Below, in pieces: positions 17,296 through 26,169 of a stretch of DNA of 40,756 nt. Both the position numbers and the translations under genes were made by a program. The DNA lies in contig CAMVQX010000001.1 of assembly GCA_947169755.1 (NCBI GenBank), positions 1-40,756 on the forward strand. Direction: 5' to 3'. Below the pieces are notes generated by a model. The model saw only the letters and a program-made list of their open reading frames with translations. It ran no database searches and was not told where the DNA came from. How positions within the stretch are numbered: the first letter of the stretch is position 1; the number at the start of each line of letters is the position of its first letter. This DNA comes from an uncultured bacterium (lineage in GTDB: Bacteria; Cyanobacteriota; Vampirovibrionia; Gastranaerophilales; Gastranaerophilaceae).

Positions 17296-18634
17296 ATTTT
17301 AGAACAGGAAAACGAAGACTCAACAAATCATTGTTTTTGTTCTTTGTTTCCTCAAAGTACTGTATAGTCACTGTTTTTCCAATGATAAGAGAAGGATCTT
17401 TGAACCAAGCAATACGTTGTTCTTTTGACAGTCCAGAACCAACTCCAACTCTTGATCCTTTGTGGTTAATTACAATTGCTGTGACAACATCATACTCCTT
17501 GTTGCCTCCATCGTTGTAAACAACTTTTCCTGTTTCTACACCTTCAACAATGTATTCCCCGTCTCTGAATTTTTTGACTTTAAGTAGATCTTTTGTTCTG
17601 TCATTTTGATAAGGAGCATCTTTACGAAGCATAAAACCTTCCCAGCCTCCATCTTTGACATATTGTGACCATCTGTCAAAATCTTCTTGAGACATAATTC
17701 GTTCCTGCTTTACGTGTTTTACAGTTTTGAATTCTGCAATATGAGGTTGACTGAAAATGTGTGTAAGATAATTGTCGCGAACAGAGAAAAAAGAGGAAGT
17801 TTTTTCCATATTGAATTCCTCTAACGTAAGAATATCAAAAATATTATAGCAAGGAGTAGGAATGGTATAATCTTTACGAGAAATTGCACTGACGGCCCAA
17901 TCAAAATGTTCGTCTCCTTTTTCGTCAAGAATACAAAGCTCGCCATCAAATACAATGCTGTTTGCTTCCATATATTTTGACAACCCACCACTATAAAGTG
18001 TACTGAAAATATGGTCAAGCATTGCTTCAATAGCAGGTTTTACATTGCCGAGAGTTTTGAATTCTTTGCCTTGACGACTTACAAATTTAATATCGTATTT
18101 GTCATCTCCTGCATTATTTTTCTTTGTTGCAATAGTTATACAACGGCAGCCATCGAGTTTACGAGAAGCAAAGAAAGTACCGTCTATGGGGTTAATTCCT
18201 TTGACTTTATCAAGATTGAAAGCAAGAGAAACAAGAAATTTGTCAAGCTCTTCTGACTCCACGCCAGTAGCATTCAAAAAATTCTCTCTTGAAATGCCAA
18301 TTGTAAGTTTCTTTGCGAGAACTGCTTTCAAAATCTCTTGAGATTTTGGCTCAAATTGATTTATTGTATGCTCAACCAAAGCAACAGCAGCATTTCCCGT
18401 TTTATAACGGTTAGACAAAATAAACAAACATTCAGAAAAGTCTTTGTAGTTTTCATCAATAGTCTTTTCGCCGCTTTTGGTAACATTATACTTTTTGACG
18501 AAATACTTTTTATCTGAATATGTGTCTTCAAAGATTTGTTGTACAACAGGATTCATATTGTTTACAAGAATTTCCTTTTTCTTGTTCGTTCCTGCAGTGT
18601 TTTTAATTAAATCAAAAAGTTCAGGAGTTGTCAT
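17267..18634 (-). CDS. ATP-dependent DNA ligase
   Basis: 455 residues, close to T4 ligase in size. Motif I with the adenylated Lys is SRKLDGCR (about residue 158), motif III FDGELCILDEKG, motif IV region EGFMLRKDAPYQ, motif V LLKVKKFRDGEYIV. The C-terminal OB domain follows (IVINHKGSRVGVGSGL). Seals nicks during replication and repair. Upstream of a 117-residue unknown gene's product in transcript order it is preceded by 18637 with 2 bp spacing. Confidence 0.93.
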   Translation of the reverse strand: MTTPELFDLIKNTAGTNKKKEILVNNMNPVVQQIFEDTYSDKKYFVKKYNVTKSGEKTIDENYKDFSECLFILSNRYKTGNAAVALVEHTINQFEPKSQEILKAVLAKKLTIGISRENFLNATGVESEELDKFLVSLAFNLDKVKGINPIDGTFFASRKLDGCRCITIATKKNNAGDDKYDIKFVSRQGKEFKTLGNVKPAIEAMLDHIFSTLYSGGLSKYMEANSIVFDGELCILDEKGDEHFDWAVSAISRKDYTIPTPCYNIFDILTLEEFNMEKTSSFFSVRDNYLTHIFSQPHIAEFKTVKHVKQERIMSQEDFDRWSQYVKDGGWEGFMLRKDAPYQNDRTKDLLKVKKFRDGEYIVEGVETGKVVYNDGGNKEYDVVTAIVINHKGSRVGVGSGLSKEQRIAWFKDPSLIIGKTVTIQYFEETKNKNNDLLSLRFPVLKYVYENGRDS

Positions 18635-18636
18635 TT

Positions 18637-18990
18637 TTAAGCATTAAGTTCGTTTATTGCATCACTAACTCGACCATCGAATTTGCTATCAATGTCAAAC
18701 AAAACACGACCAAAAGGAATGTTGAAAGTTTCAAAATCCTCAATATTTACACTTGTTTTTGTTGGTTCGCTAAGAATTGTGCCTGCGGAAAAATCAATAT
18801 TTGTAACTCCGTAAACGGCAAATTTTCCGGTACCAGTATCAACACCACTTCTTTCGTACCAACCTTCAATTGCGTAAAATACACCAGGACCAGCAACATT
18901 TTTAATTTTAACAATGACTTTCGGATCTTGTTCGTTTTCCGAATTAAAAGCTTCAAAAAGCTTGTTGATAATTTCTTCTGTGAAAATCAT
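18637..18990 (-). CDS. Hypothetical protein (117 aa)
   Basis: Begins MIFTEEIINKLFEAFNSEN. Beta-rich with VIVKIKNVAGPGVFYAIEGW and FAVYGVTNIDFSAG. No domain recognised; pattern would fit a small single-domain phage protein. Two bp before the ligase start and 8 bp after the 18999 gene, so part of the transcript from the 19347 promoter. Confidence 0.55.
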   Translation of the reverse strand: MIFTEEIINKLFEAFNSENEQDPKVIVKIKNVAGPGVFYAIEGWYERSGVDTGTGKFAVYGVTNIDFSAGTILSEPTKTSVNIEDFETFNIPFGRVLFDIDSKFDGRVSDAINELNA

Positions 18991-18998
18991 AATTTTTG

Positions 18999-19325
18999 TT
19001 ATTTTAAGAGTTTTACTTTTTCTTTCAAGAAATAATGACCAGTCGCCATAATTCCAGCATCGTCATTCCAATATTTCAAATGAACATCTGCATCTTTTTC
19101 TTTTGCATATGCACAAGTTGGTACAATATAGTCTCCAGGATCTGCGATATAATAAACAAGATACAAATAATCAGAACTTTCGTTTATTTTTCCGTAAATG
19201 TTTATGCCTGTCGCGTGAATATTTTCTTCATTTAATAACTTTACTTTATCATTAACATCAATAGCGAATGGAACTTCCTCTCGTCCTTCGTTTTTCGTTA
19301 CAAGTATTCCTTTAATACAGTCCAT
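18999..19325 (-). CDS. Hypothetical protein (108 aa)
   Basis: Begins MDCIKGILVTKNEGREEVPF; beta-rich, with YLYLVYYIADPGDYIVPTC in the middle and a basic end. First gene of the transcript from the promoter at 19347, which leads through 18637 to the ligase. No family recognised. Confidence 0.55.
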   Translation of the reverse strand: MDCIKGILVTKNEGREEVPFAIDVNDKVKLLNEENIHATGINIYGKINESSDYLYLVYYIADPGDYIVPTCAYAKEKDADVHLKYWNDDAGIMATGHYFLKEKVKLLK

Positions 19326-19346
19326 TTTTGATTTTTATTTACAATA

Positions 19347-19380
19347 CAAATATACAAACAAATTTTTAAATCTTTGTTAA
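19347..19380 (-). promoter_or_regulatory. Promoter TTAACA-N20-TATATTTG
   Basis: Both boxes and 20-nt spacing exact. The ATG at 19325 is 22 nt downstream of the -7 box. Probable promoter for the ligase operon. Confidence 0.8.
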
Positions 19381-19393
19381 TCGTCTGTTAAAT

Positions 19394-19999
19394 TTACAAA
19401 ACACAACCATCTGTTGATAAAATTTCATCAACAGAACGAGGTTCATAATTCATATAAGGTATCATACAACCAACATTGTACATACGACAAACATCAGTTT
19501 TGTTTCCTCCTTCTTCAGGATTTTTAGAATACAAATTTTGAATAAGCATTTTGTCATGCTCCATCATATTCCAATCAAACGAGTTGTGAACATGTCCATA
19601 AAAATGAAGCCAACCGTGAAACGAATTTTTGAAGCACGGCATGGGATAATGACTCAGTACAATGGAATGCTTTTTGTCTAAATACAGTTCCATATAATCT
19701 ACAACTTCACAAAATACATTCTTGAAAAGCTTTTCGTTTGATTTTCTGAAATACATTTTGTCGTGATTCCCTAAAATCAAATGTTTGTTTCCGTGAAGTT
19801 TACGATAATATTCAGAAATTGTTTCAGAATTTGCAAATCCTATGTCTCCAAGTATATAAACATCATCAGATCCTGTTATTTTTGCATTCCATTTTTGCAT
19901 AATAACAGAATCGTGCTCTTCAATCGTTGTAAATGGGCGATTGTCGTATGCTAATATATTTGTATGACCGATATGTAAGTCACTTATAAAATATTTCAT
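19394..19999 (-). CDS. Metallophosphoesterase (calcineurin-like), intact
   Basis: 201 residues. All family motifs are present: ISDLHIGHTN (start), VYILGDIGF, LILGNHDK, VLSHYPMP and FYGHVHNS. These bind two metal ions and hydrolyse phosphoesters; substrate unknown, with nucleic acid 2',3'-cyclic or nucleotide substrates common in phage relatives. Transcribed from its own promoter at 20017. Paralog of the degenerate 15796 gene. Confidence 0.85.
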   Translation of the reverse strand: MKYFISDLHIGHTNILAYDNRPFTTIEEHDSVIMQKWNAKITGSDDVYILGDIGFANSETISEYYRKLHGNKHLILGNHDKMYFRKSNEKLFKNVFCEVVDYMELYLDKKHSIVLSHYPMPCFKNSFHGWLHFYGHVHNSFDWNMMEHDKMLIQNLYSKNPEEGGNKTDVCRMYNVGCMIPYMNYEPRSVDEILSTDGCVL

Positions 20000-20016
20000 A
20001 TATTTTTATTTTTATA

Positions 20017-20050
20017 CAAATATACAAACAAAATTAGCAAAAAATGTTAA
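20017..20050 (-). promoter_or_regulatory. Promoter TTAACA-N20-TATATTTG
   Basis: Exact boxes and spacing, overlapping the 3' end of the 20034 gene. ATG of the metallophosphoesterase is 18 nt downstream. Confidence 0.8.
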
Positions 20051-20237
20051 AGAAATGTGTAATAATCATAGAACGAACAAGATAATAAACATCGCTGTCT
20101 TCTGTTGTTTTCTCTAAATCCTCTTTCATTGCTAAAGTGCGTTCATTTGAAAGAGAAATGGTCCATTCCAAGATGTCTCCAACAAGGATATCATCTTTCG
20201 ATTTTCTTTCTACAAAATAAATTGTTTCAAACTGCAT
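20034..20237 (-). CDS. Small hypothetical protein (67 aa)
   Basis: Begins MQFETIYFVERKSKDDILVG, with EDLEKTTEDSDVYYLVRSM near the end and a hydrophobic C-terminus. No family recognised. Its last 17 bp lie inside the next promoter, so promoter and coding use overlap here. Confidence 0.5.
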   Translation of the reverse strand: MQFETIYFVERKSKDDILVGDILEWTISLSNERTLAMKEDLEKTTEDSDVYYLVRSMIITHFFNIFC

Positions 20238-20276
20238 ATATTAAAGTAATGTTAATGACAATACTGTATATTATAT

Positions 20277-20630
20277 TTAATCAATTTCGTGTATGTCTGA
20301 AAATCCTTGTGAAACTAACGAAGTTTCAAACTCTGCTAAGTTGTAGCCTAACGCTTTTGCTATTTTGTATTCAAGATTTGCTCCGCTTGAACTTTCCCAT
20401 CCTGGAATAAACACAACAGTATCGCAATTCATAAGTTCAGCAATACAAAATTTCATATTTTCCTGCCAAGTATATTGTTCTCCTCCTAAAAGAATAGGAT
20501 TTACAACTTCTGCGTTAAAATATTTTTTTGCAAATTCAACAGCATCTGCAAAGTTTTTTGTATATTCTTTTATATCTAGACCTGTTACTTTTCCGGCTAT
20601 ATAAACTCTTTTAGGAACAAAATTTGTCAT
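20277..20630 (-). CDS. DUF4406 / nucleoside 2-deoxyribosyltransferase-like protein
   Basis: 117 residues. RVYIAGKVTGLD at the start, VVNPILLGG, then MNCDTVVFIPGWESSSGAN and EYKIAKALG are the strand-loop marks of the DUF4406 family in the nucleoside 2-deoxyribosyltransferase superfamily, found often in phages. Such proteins may move bases between deoxyribosides; activity of DUF4406 itself is not established. Follows a strong terminator. Confidence 0.8.
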   Translation of the reverse strand: MTNFVPKRVYIAGKVTGLDIKEYTKNFADAVEFAKKYFNAEVVNPILLGGEQYTWQENMKFCIAELMNCDTVVFIPGWESSSGANLEYKIAKALGYNLAEFETSLVSQGFSDIHEID

Positions 20631-20668
20631 AACATTAAAATTTAATACAAATTATTATATTTTGAAAA

Positions 20669-20697
20669 TAAAAAAGGTTTACCGAAGTAAACCTACA
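20669..20697 (-). terminator. Intrinsic terminator with UUCG loop
   Basis: Minus strand AGGTTTAC-TTCG-GTAAACCT followed by TTTTTTATT. A textbook hairpin closing the transcript of the 20724-23710 genes. Confidence 0.92.
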
Positions 20698-20723
20698 AAA
20701 ATATCTTTTAACTTATGGTATTA

Positions 20724-21278
20724 TTAAAAGTTTGTTTTGTTGTATAAAAGTTTCCATTCATTGCCGCCGTCCATTGCAAGTTCTTGAAGATATGCGTTAA
20801 AACAATTAACAACAGTATCAGAATTTCCACTTGTATGAGGCATTAGTTTTCCGAACCAAGCATCAACAGTTGATTTGTCTATTCTTAACTCGCCATCTGT
20901 AAAATCGAATATTAAATATTCTTTTCCTAATCTACCGTCTTCAAGTCTAATTTTATTAAAGAAAGAAGGCTTTTTATTATCTGCTGAAATATAAATTTCG
21001 GCATGATACGTTTTTTCGCCTTCAGGTATAGCATGATTTGTATCATTACTAGCACAGCCCAATGACATATAAACATGATTTCCTTTATATTGTTTATAAA
21101 AATATGTCATATAATGATCGTACTCCTGTTTTACAATTCCATTGTCAATAAGAAACTTTTTAATATCATCAAGTGTACCAAAAGTAGGAATGGTATAATT
21201 TTTTGACTCGTTTAGCATTTCTGCAAATTCGCCTTGCCAAATATTTTCATTTACAAATTCTTCAAAGTTCTGTATCAT
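20724..21278 (-). CDS. Protein with internal-head-protein-like N-terminus (1)
   Basis: 184 residues. Starts MIQNFEEFVNENIWQGEF, matching the layout of the T4 capsid-targeting sequence (aromatic-x-x-Phe-Val/Ile-x-Glu), which T4's prohead protease cleaves after Glu. The rest (YMTYFYKQYKGNHVYMSLG, LIFDFTDGELRIDKS) has no recognised domain. Neighbours 21295 and 21602 share the N-terminal motif but not the body, which suggests co-packaged internal proteins. Confidence 0.55.
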   Translation of the reverse strand: MIQNFEEFVNENIWQGEFAEMLNESKNYTIPTFGTLDDIKKFLIDNGIVKQEYDHYMTYFYKQYKGNHVYMSLGCASNDTNHAIPEGEKTYHAEIYISADNKKPSFFNKIRLEDGRLGKEYLIFDFTDGELRIDKSTVDAWFGKLMPHTSGNSDTVVNCFNAYLQELAMDGGNEWKLLYNKTNF

Positions 21279-21294
21279 TGTTCTTATTTATTTT

Positions 21295-21588
21295 TTATTT
21301 GTTTTTAAGCCATTTGTTATCCCACTGCCATACAGAAGTACAACCTGTTGAATCTTCTAATGCAACCAAAATTGTATTTCTTGGAAGATCTCCGCCATCT
21401 ACTTCTGGAGTCATTGCTCCGCTTGAGTCATACTTTGACAAAAGGCTTCTTACTGCACTTGTATCTGTAATTCTACAAAAATCTATAACAGTATATTGTT
21501 CTCCGTCTACACCTTTAACTTCGTCTCCTTCTTGCGGTATACTATTGAGTTTAGATTCGTTTATAAATTCATTGAATTTTTTAATCAT
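21295..21588 (-). CDS. Protein with internal-head-protein-like N-terminus (2)
   Basis: 97 residues from ATG 21588 (MIKKFNEFINESKLNS). An in-frame ATG at 21639 would overlap the upstream gene and hide the motif. Body: EGDEVKGVDGEQYTVIDF, NTILVALEDSTGCTSVWQW. Looks like a small beta-barrel. No function recognised. Confidence 0.55.
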   Translation of the reverse strand: MIKKFNEFINESKLNSIPQEGDEVKGVDGEQYTVIDFCRITDTSAVRSLLSKYDSSGAMTPEVDGGDLPRNTILVALEDSTGCTSVWQWDNKWLKNK

Positions 21589-21601
21589 TTCCACAATTAT
21601 T

Positions 21602-22282
21602 TTATTCCATTGTTGAATATCTCTTGTCTGGATTTTCAATCCAATATTTTGCTCTGCACTCTCTTACATTGTAATAGTTTACTTTGTAAGTCCAAGAGTA
21701 AAATCTTCTTACAAGATGACGATCTGCTTCAATGTCAATATCGTCCATAATCACTGTAGGTCCTTTTCCATCTTTTGTTCTGCAAATCCAAGTTTTTTCA
21801 GAGTCAACTTTGTAACCGTCAATTTCTAAATCAAGCGGCTCAATATTTGAATCTGTAGAGATTTCTCTTACGTTGTGAGCTTTTTTGAATTCTGCAGCTT
21901 CTTTTCTACGTTGAGCTTCAGAAGGCAAAATAAGAGGAATTTCTTTTCCACCGTTGTATTCTTTTGCCAAATCTTGTTGCTCTGTAAAGAACACTTGAAT
22001 AAGAACGGCCATATTAGTTTCTTTACTATCAGGATCTGGACAAGGATCTTTTACAATATCAAAAAGTCTTCTTTGAAACTCTGCTGAATTGATAAGTTTT
22101 GGACCAAAATGATATGGATTTTTGTCATAATATGCTTTAATAGAATTCCAGGACCTTTCAGCCTTTGCTTTGGTTGAAAAGTCCTTAGAATTTGTTTTTT
22201 GCGCAGCATCAATAAGCATTGTTATGCCTAATCCATTGCTTGATATAGCTTCATTTATAAATTCATCAAATGAAAATAGCAT
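21602..22282 (-). CDS. Protein with internal-head-protein-like N-terminus (3)
   Basis: 226 residues. Starts MLFSFDEFINEAISSNG, the closest match to the T4-type targeting sequence. C-terminal part is rich in aromatic and charged residues (YSWTYKVNYYNVRECRAKYW). No domain recognised. Possible internal capsid or ejected protein; this is inference from the motif only. Confidence 0.55.
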   Translation of the reverse strand: MLFSFDEFINEAISSNGLGITMLIDAAQKTNSKDFSTKAKAERSWNSIKAYYDKNPYHFGPKLINSAEFQRRLFDIVKDPCPDPDSKETNMAVLIQVFFTEQQDLAKEYNGGKEIPLILPSEAQRRKEAAEFKKAHNVREISTDSNIEPLDLEIDGYKVDSEKTWICRTKDGKGPTVIMDDIDIEADRHLVRRFYSWTYKVNYYNVRECRAKYWIENPDKRYSTME

Positions 22283-22303
22283 TAATATAAATATTTTGTT
22301 TAT

Positions 22304-23710
22304 TTATTCTTTAGCAGGAAAACATTTTCCTATGCCAACATAAAACCACTTTTTCCACAACTCTTGTCCAACTAAAGCATTTCTTCCATCAATAAAGACA
22401 GGATATTCATAATTGTGTTTATGATCTGAATTGATATATTCTTCTCTAATATATTCCCAATCTAATTGTTGGTATTCTTGCCAATCTGTAACCAAAACGA
22501 TAGCATCTACATTAGTGCAACATGCACATACATTGTCGTAATATTCAACAAGTCTTTCATCAGCAAAAATTACTTTGCAATTAAGCAATGCAACAGGATC
22601 ATGAACATTTACATTGGCTCCATGTAAAATTAAGCTGTTTATTAAATTTATTGCAGGAGCTTCTCTCATATCATCGGTGTTTGCTTTAAAAGCACAACCC
22701 AATACTGCTATAGTTTTTCCTCTCAGTGAAAATTTGTCTCTGCTTAAACCACTTACAGCATACATTGCTTCGTTAAGCTTTTCAAACAAAGTATTTTTTT
22801 GACATTCGTTTGTTTCCTCTGCTGCTTTTATTACTTTCATATCAACTCCGTGTTCTTCTCCTGTTTTAATAAGAGCTTTAACGTCTTTAGGAAAACAACT
22901 TCCGCCATATCCGCAACCTGCTTTTAAGAAATACGGGCCAATACGTCTATCAAGTCCCATACCTTTTGCAACCATTTCAACATCAGCTCCAGTACGCTCA
23001 CACAAATTTGCAATGTCATTTATAAATGAAATTCTTGTTGCAAGCATTGCGTTTGAAGCATATTTAATCATCTCAGCAGACCAAATGTCACAGTGAACAA
23101 TTTTGTCAAGTTTTCTTTCTTCTGAAAAGCCATAAACTTCATCATACAGTTTGTCCATGACTTTTCTAGCTTGCTCATTGTTTGTACCGATGACAATTCT
23201 GTCTGGATGAATGACATCTTCAACAGCACAGCCTTCTTTCAAAAATTCTGGATTGCTGCAAAGGCCAAAGTCTCTTACCATTCCAAATCTTTTTCTATGT
23301 TCGTTCATAATAACTTCACGAACTTTGTCGGCTGTACCTACTGGAACAGTAGATTTTGTAACAAATACTTTATAATCGTTTTGACATTCTCCAAATGTTT
23401 TTGCAACTGCAAGAACATAACGTAAATCAGCAGATCCGTCTTCTCCTGGAGGTGTTCCAACAGCAGAAAACACAACTTCAGATTCTTCGATAGCTTTCTT
23501 TATATCTGTTGTAAATTTAATTTTGTTGTTTCTTACAACAGTTCTTAGCATATCTTCAAGTCCTGGCTCATATATAATACATTCGCCAGAATTTAATCTG
23601 TTTATTTTATTTTCATTATTATCAACGCAAATTACGTCCACACCGCTGTTTGCAAAACATACACCAGTAACAAGTCCAACGTAACCAGTACCAATAATAG
23701 CAACTTTCAT
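22304..23710 (-). CDS. ugd: UDP-glucose 6-dehydrogenase
   Basis: 468 residues. Oxidises UDP-glucose to UDP-glucuronate with NAD+. GTGYVGLVTG is the N-terminal NAD-binding loop; FSAVGTPPGEDGSADL, KSTVPVGTADKV and GYGGSCFPKDVKAL (catalytic Cys) are family marks; GCAFKANTDDMREAPA begins the UDP-binding domain. Length fits animal-type and many bacterial enzymes. Fits with the glycan genes at 1-5760 and 10756: the phage supplies an acidic sugar precursor. Confidence 0.95.
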   Translation of the reverse strand: MKVAIIGTGYVGLVTGVCFANSGVDVICVDNNENKINRLNSGECIIYEPGLEDMLRTVVRNNKIKFTTDIKKAIEESEVVFSAVGTPPGEDGSADLRYVLAVAKTFGECQNDYKVFVTKSTVPVGTADKVREVIMNEHRKRFGMVRDFGLCSNPEFLKEGCAVEDVIHPDRIVIGTNNEQARKVMDKLYDEVYGFSEERKLDKIVHCDIWSAEMIKYASNAMLATRISFINDIANLCERTGADVEMVAKGMGLDRRIGPYFLKAGCGYGGSCFPKDVKALIKTGEEHGVDMKVIKAAEETNECQKNTLFEKLNEAMYAVSGLSRDKFSLRGKTIAVLGCAFKANTDDMREAPAINLINSLILHGANVNVHDPVALLNCKVIFADERLVEYYDNVCACCTNVDAIVLVTDWQEYQQLDWEYIREEYINSDHKHNYEYPVFIDGRNALVGQELWKKWFYVGIGKCFPAKE

Positions 23711-23795
23711 ACTTTAACTTAATTTATTTTATTTTATTATATTTATGTCAGTGCTAAAGTTTACTTTTTGAATAAATAAACAAATAAGTAAAACT

Positions 23796-24587
23796 ATGTG
23801 TAAGCTTGAATTTAATGAATTGCTTTCATTGATTTTTGGCAAAAAGATAGAAGAAACAACAGGTGAAGTTGTAGAAAACACTATAACAGAAACAGAATGC
23901 CCAACTCCGTCTGAAAAGCCATTAGAAATTATTGAAATTGAAATGAAAAATGTAGTAATTTGTCTTGACAATGGACACGGTGACAATACTCCAGGAAAGT
24001 GTTCGCCTTGGTCAGCTTGCAAAGTTCCACCTGAACTTCCTTTTAGAGAGTATGCATATACAAGAGAACTTGTAAAAATGTTAACTCCTGTTTTAGAAGA
24101 AGAAGGATACGAAGTATATCAAGTAGTTCCTGAAGAATACGATGTAACCCTTGCTGAAAGATGCAGCCGTATAAACAAAAAGGTAAAACAAGCAGCTGCT
24201 GAAGGAAAACATTCACTTATGATAAGCATTCATAACAATGCAGCAGGAAATGGAAGAGAATGGAAAAAAGCATACGGTTGGTCAGTTTGGACAACAAGAG
24301 GACAGAACAATTCTGACAAGTTGGCTCAATGCTTGTATGATGCTGCAGTAGAAGTATTGACTCCACTTGGACAAAAGACTCGCAAAGACAGAAGCGATGG
24401 AGATGATGACTATGAAGCAGGTTTCTATATAACAAAAGGATCTAACTGCCCTGCAGTTCTTGTAGAGAATATGTTTCAAGACTGTATAGATGAAGTAAAA
24501 TGGATGCTTACAGATGAAGGAAAACAAGCACTTGTTGAAATCCACAGAAGAGGAATAAACAAGTTCGTAGAAATGATGAATTGGTAA
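23796..24587 (+). CDS. N-acetylmuramoyl-L-alanine amidase (endolysin, Amidase_3)
   Basis: 263 residues. Catalytic domain from about residue 50: VICLDNGHGDNTPGK (first zinc His), PFREYAYTREL (zinc Glu), MISIHNNAAGNG (second His) and VLVENMFQD (catalytic Glu). The first 50 residues are an acidic linker without signal peptide. Cuts the bond between muramic acid and the peptide stem to lyse the cell. First gene of a short rightward operon with 24612 and 24871. Confidence 0.88.
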   Translation: MCKLEFNELLSLIFGKKIEETTGEVVENTITETECPTPSEKPLEIIEIEMKNVVICLDNGHGDNTPGKCSPWSACKVPPELPFREYAYTRELVKMLTPVLEEEGYEVYQVVPEEYDVTLAERCSRINKKVKQAAAEGKHSLMISIHNNAAGNGREWKKAYGWSVWTTRGQNNSDKLAQCLYDAAVEVLTPLGQKTRKDRSDGDDDYEAGFYITKGSNCPAVLVENMFQDCIDEVKWMLTDEGKQALVEIHRRGINKFVEMMNW

Positions 24588-24611
24588 AAATAAATAATAA
24601 AAATATTATAT

Positions 24612-24869
24612 ATGTCTTTTGTAAAATATAGTTGGAGTATAAGTTTGTCTAATTTAGAACATGAAACATTTAAAACTGTTGAAGATTCGCAAGATTCAGA
24701 CAATTCTTCAAAACCAACATTTCAATCTCCTGATGAAGCATACAAAGACGGTCTTAAAGCATTAAAAAAGTATTATGACAAAATTTATATGCTTGAAGTA
24801 TATGACAACACAGGAAATTATAGTAACTATATGGCAGTAAACAACAAAGGAAAAATAACAGAATACTAA
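24612..24869 (+). CDS. Hypothetical protein (85 aa)
   Basis: Begins MSFVKYSWSISLSNLEHE and contains SPDEAYKDGLKALKKYYDKI. 24 bp after the amidase, and directly before 24871 (1 bp gap), so co-transcribed. No signal peptide or membrane helix, so not an obvious holin or spanin. Function unknown. Confidence 0.55.
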   Translation: MSFVKYSWSISLSNLEHETFKTVEDSQDSDNSSKPTFQSPDEAYKDGLKALKKYYDKIYMLEVYDNTGNYSNYMAVNNKGKITEY

Positions 24870-24870
24870 A

Positions 24871-25326
24871 ATGATAGACAGTAAAATCAAAAATTTTAAT
24901 GAGTTTGAAAAGGTAAATGAAGCTTTTCAACAGAGAGACAGAACTTCATATGAATGTTATATGATAACTTTTGATGCTTTCGCAGACGACTACAACGAAG
25001 GAGAAGATTCAAAACCATATACAACAGACACAGTTAGAGACAGCATACAAGATTATACTCTTGACGGTCTTCTAAAGAAAGTTGCTTCAGACTATAGTCA
25101 TTGGATCATCGAACCAATCAACAAAGAAAATTCATATTATGATGCTCCTTTTATTCGTTGCAGTTTTGGTCCTGTAAATAGAAATTGGGAACCTCTGTCA
25201 AAATCTGAAGAAGCTGCTTGGAAGGAAGGATCATTTACTGCTTATGAAACTTATGTAAATTTGTATATCCGCAAAATAGAAGATGTTCCCAGTGCAGAAG
25301 CATTTAAATTCGTAGGCAAACCTTGA
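24871..25326 (+). CDS. Hypothetical protein with FNEF-type N-terminus
   Basis: 151 residues. N-terminus MIDSKIKNFNEFEKVNEAF is a variant of the Phe-x-x-Phe...Glu motif seen at 20724, 21295 and 21602. Body SYECYMITFDAFADDYNEG and AYETYVNLYIRKI. Last gene of the rightward operon; stop TGA just before the bidirectional terminator. Confidence 0.5.
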   Translation: MIDSKIKNFNEFEKVNEAFQQRDRTSYECYMITFDAFADDYNEGEDSKPYTTDTVRDSIQDYTLDGLLKKVASDYSHWIIEPINKENSYYDAPFIRCSFGPVNRNWEPLSKSEEAAWKEGSFTAYETYVNLYIRKIEDVPSAEAFKFVGKP

Positions 25327-25346
25327 TAAAAATATACAAAACAAAC

Positions 25347-25376
25347 AGCCGAGCAATTTGCTCGGCTTTATTTATG
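25347..25376. terminator. Bidirectional terminator between convergent genes
   Basis: AGCCGAGCA-ATT-TGCTCGGCT hairpin, T-rich on both sides (TTTATTTAT on plus, TGTTTGTTTTG on minus). Separates the amidase operon from the GH16 gene. Confidence 0.85.
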
Positions 25377-26124
25377 CAGATTTGTATGTAAACTCTTTAA
25401 TGATGAACGGAGTACCGTTTTCTTTATATTTGAAATAGTCATTTTGTGTAAAATTGTCTCCAACTGCAAAATCAATACAGATATACATTTCTTTTCCAAG
25501 ATTTTCCAATATATTGTATCCGTGTTGTGTATCTTTTTCAGTTATTTTCATAACTCTATGACCGTTGTAATATACTTCAACGAGGTCATTTCTCCAAATC
25601 AAGTCGCAAGTGTTCCATTTGTCAAGTTTTTGCAACCAAGAATATGTTGCTCTATCAGAGCCAAAACTTCCATAACCTTTTCCATAAGCAGTTTCACCAT
25701 CTTTTGCATAGAATACTCCAGGATGTATATTGTTGAACAATGGAAATCTTTTGTAATTTGGTTTGTTTTTGCAGAAATATCCATTTCCGCTCCATCCTTC
25801 AACAATGTCTATTTCAGGCGGCCAAGAGTTTACTCCAGACAGCCAAATTGCTGGCCAAAGATGAATTCCTTTTGGAAGTTTATATTCAAAATGAAAGTCT
25901 CCACAAAGAAAAGAATTGCAAGTAGAAATACATCCGCAGCCAAAATCTTTTGAATGACCAATCTCTTCAAAATATACAGATATATTGTTTATTCCCATCA
26001 AAAGACTTCCTTTGTCAGAAACTGTTGTTTCCATTTCATCAGCATACCATACATGATTCTTGTCAGGATGAGCAACTCCCCAAGGTTGTCCATTCATCCA
26101 TTCATAACCTTTCCAATTTAACAT
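25372..26124 (-). CDS. Glycoside hydrolase family 16 protein
   Basis: 250 residues. WPPEIDIVEGW (about residue 115) is the GH16 catalytic ExDxxE motif with nucleophile and acid/base Glu both present. HLWPAIWLSG before it and VEVYYNGHRVMKI after it fit the jelly-roll. GH16 enzymes cut beta-1,3/1,4-glucans, agars and related polymers. No signal peptide, so release would follow lysis or virion attachment. Could act as a depolymerase for host capsule; that is inference. Confidence 0.85.
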   Translation of the reverse strand: MLNWKGYEWMNGQPWGVAHPDKNHVWYADEMETTVSDKGSLLMGINNISVYFEEIGHSKDFGCGCISTCNSFLCGDFHFEYKLPKGIHLWPAIWLSGVNSWPPEIDIVEGWSGNGYFCKNKPNYKRFPLFNNIHPGVFYAKDGETAYGKGYGSFGSDRATYSWLQKLDKWNTCDLIWRNDLVEVYYNGHRVMKITEKDTQHGYNILENLGKEMYICIDFAVGDNFTQNDYFKYKENGTPFIIKEFTYKSA

Positions 26125-26144
26125 TGTTGCTTTATTTTATATAA

Positions 26145-26169
26145 CAAAAAAGCCGAGTATATACTCGAC
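26145..26169 (-). terminator. Terminator at the end of the tRNA array
   Basis: Minus strand GTCGAGTATATACTCGGC hairpin (about 7 bp, TATA loop) then TTTTTTG. Ends leftward transcription from the array before the GH16 gene. Confidence 0.8.

Noticed and set aside
6461..23710. Genome-wide TAG-to-Gln recoding, prompted by the CTA tRNA
   Set aside because: MetK, UDP-glucose dehydrogenase, ligase and other long genes are complete in the standard code with no internal TAG; recoding could still affect genes outside this window.
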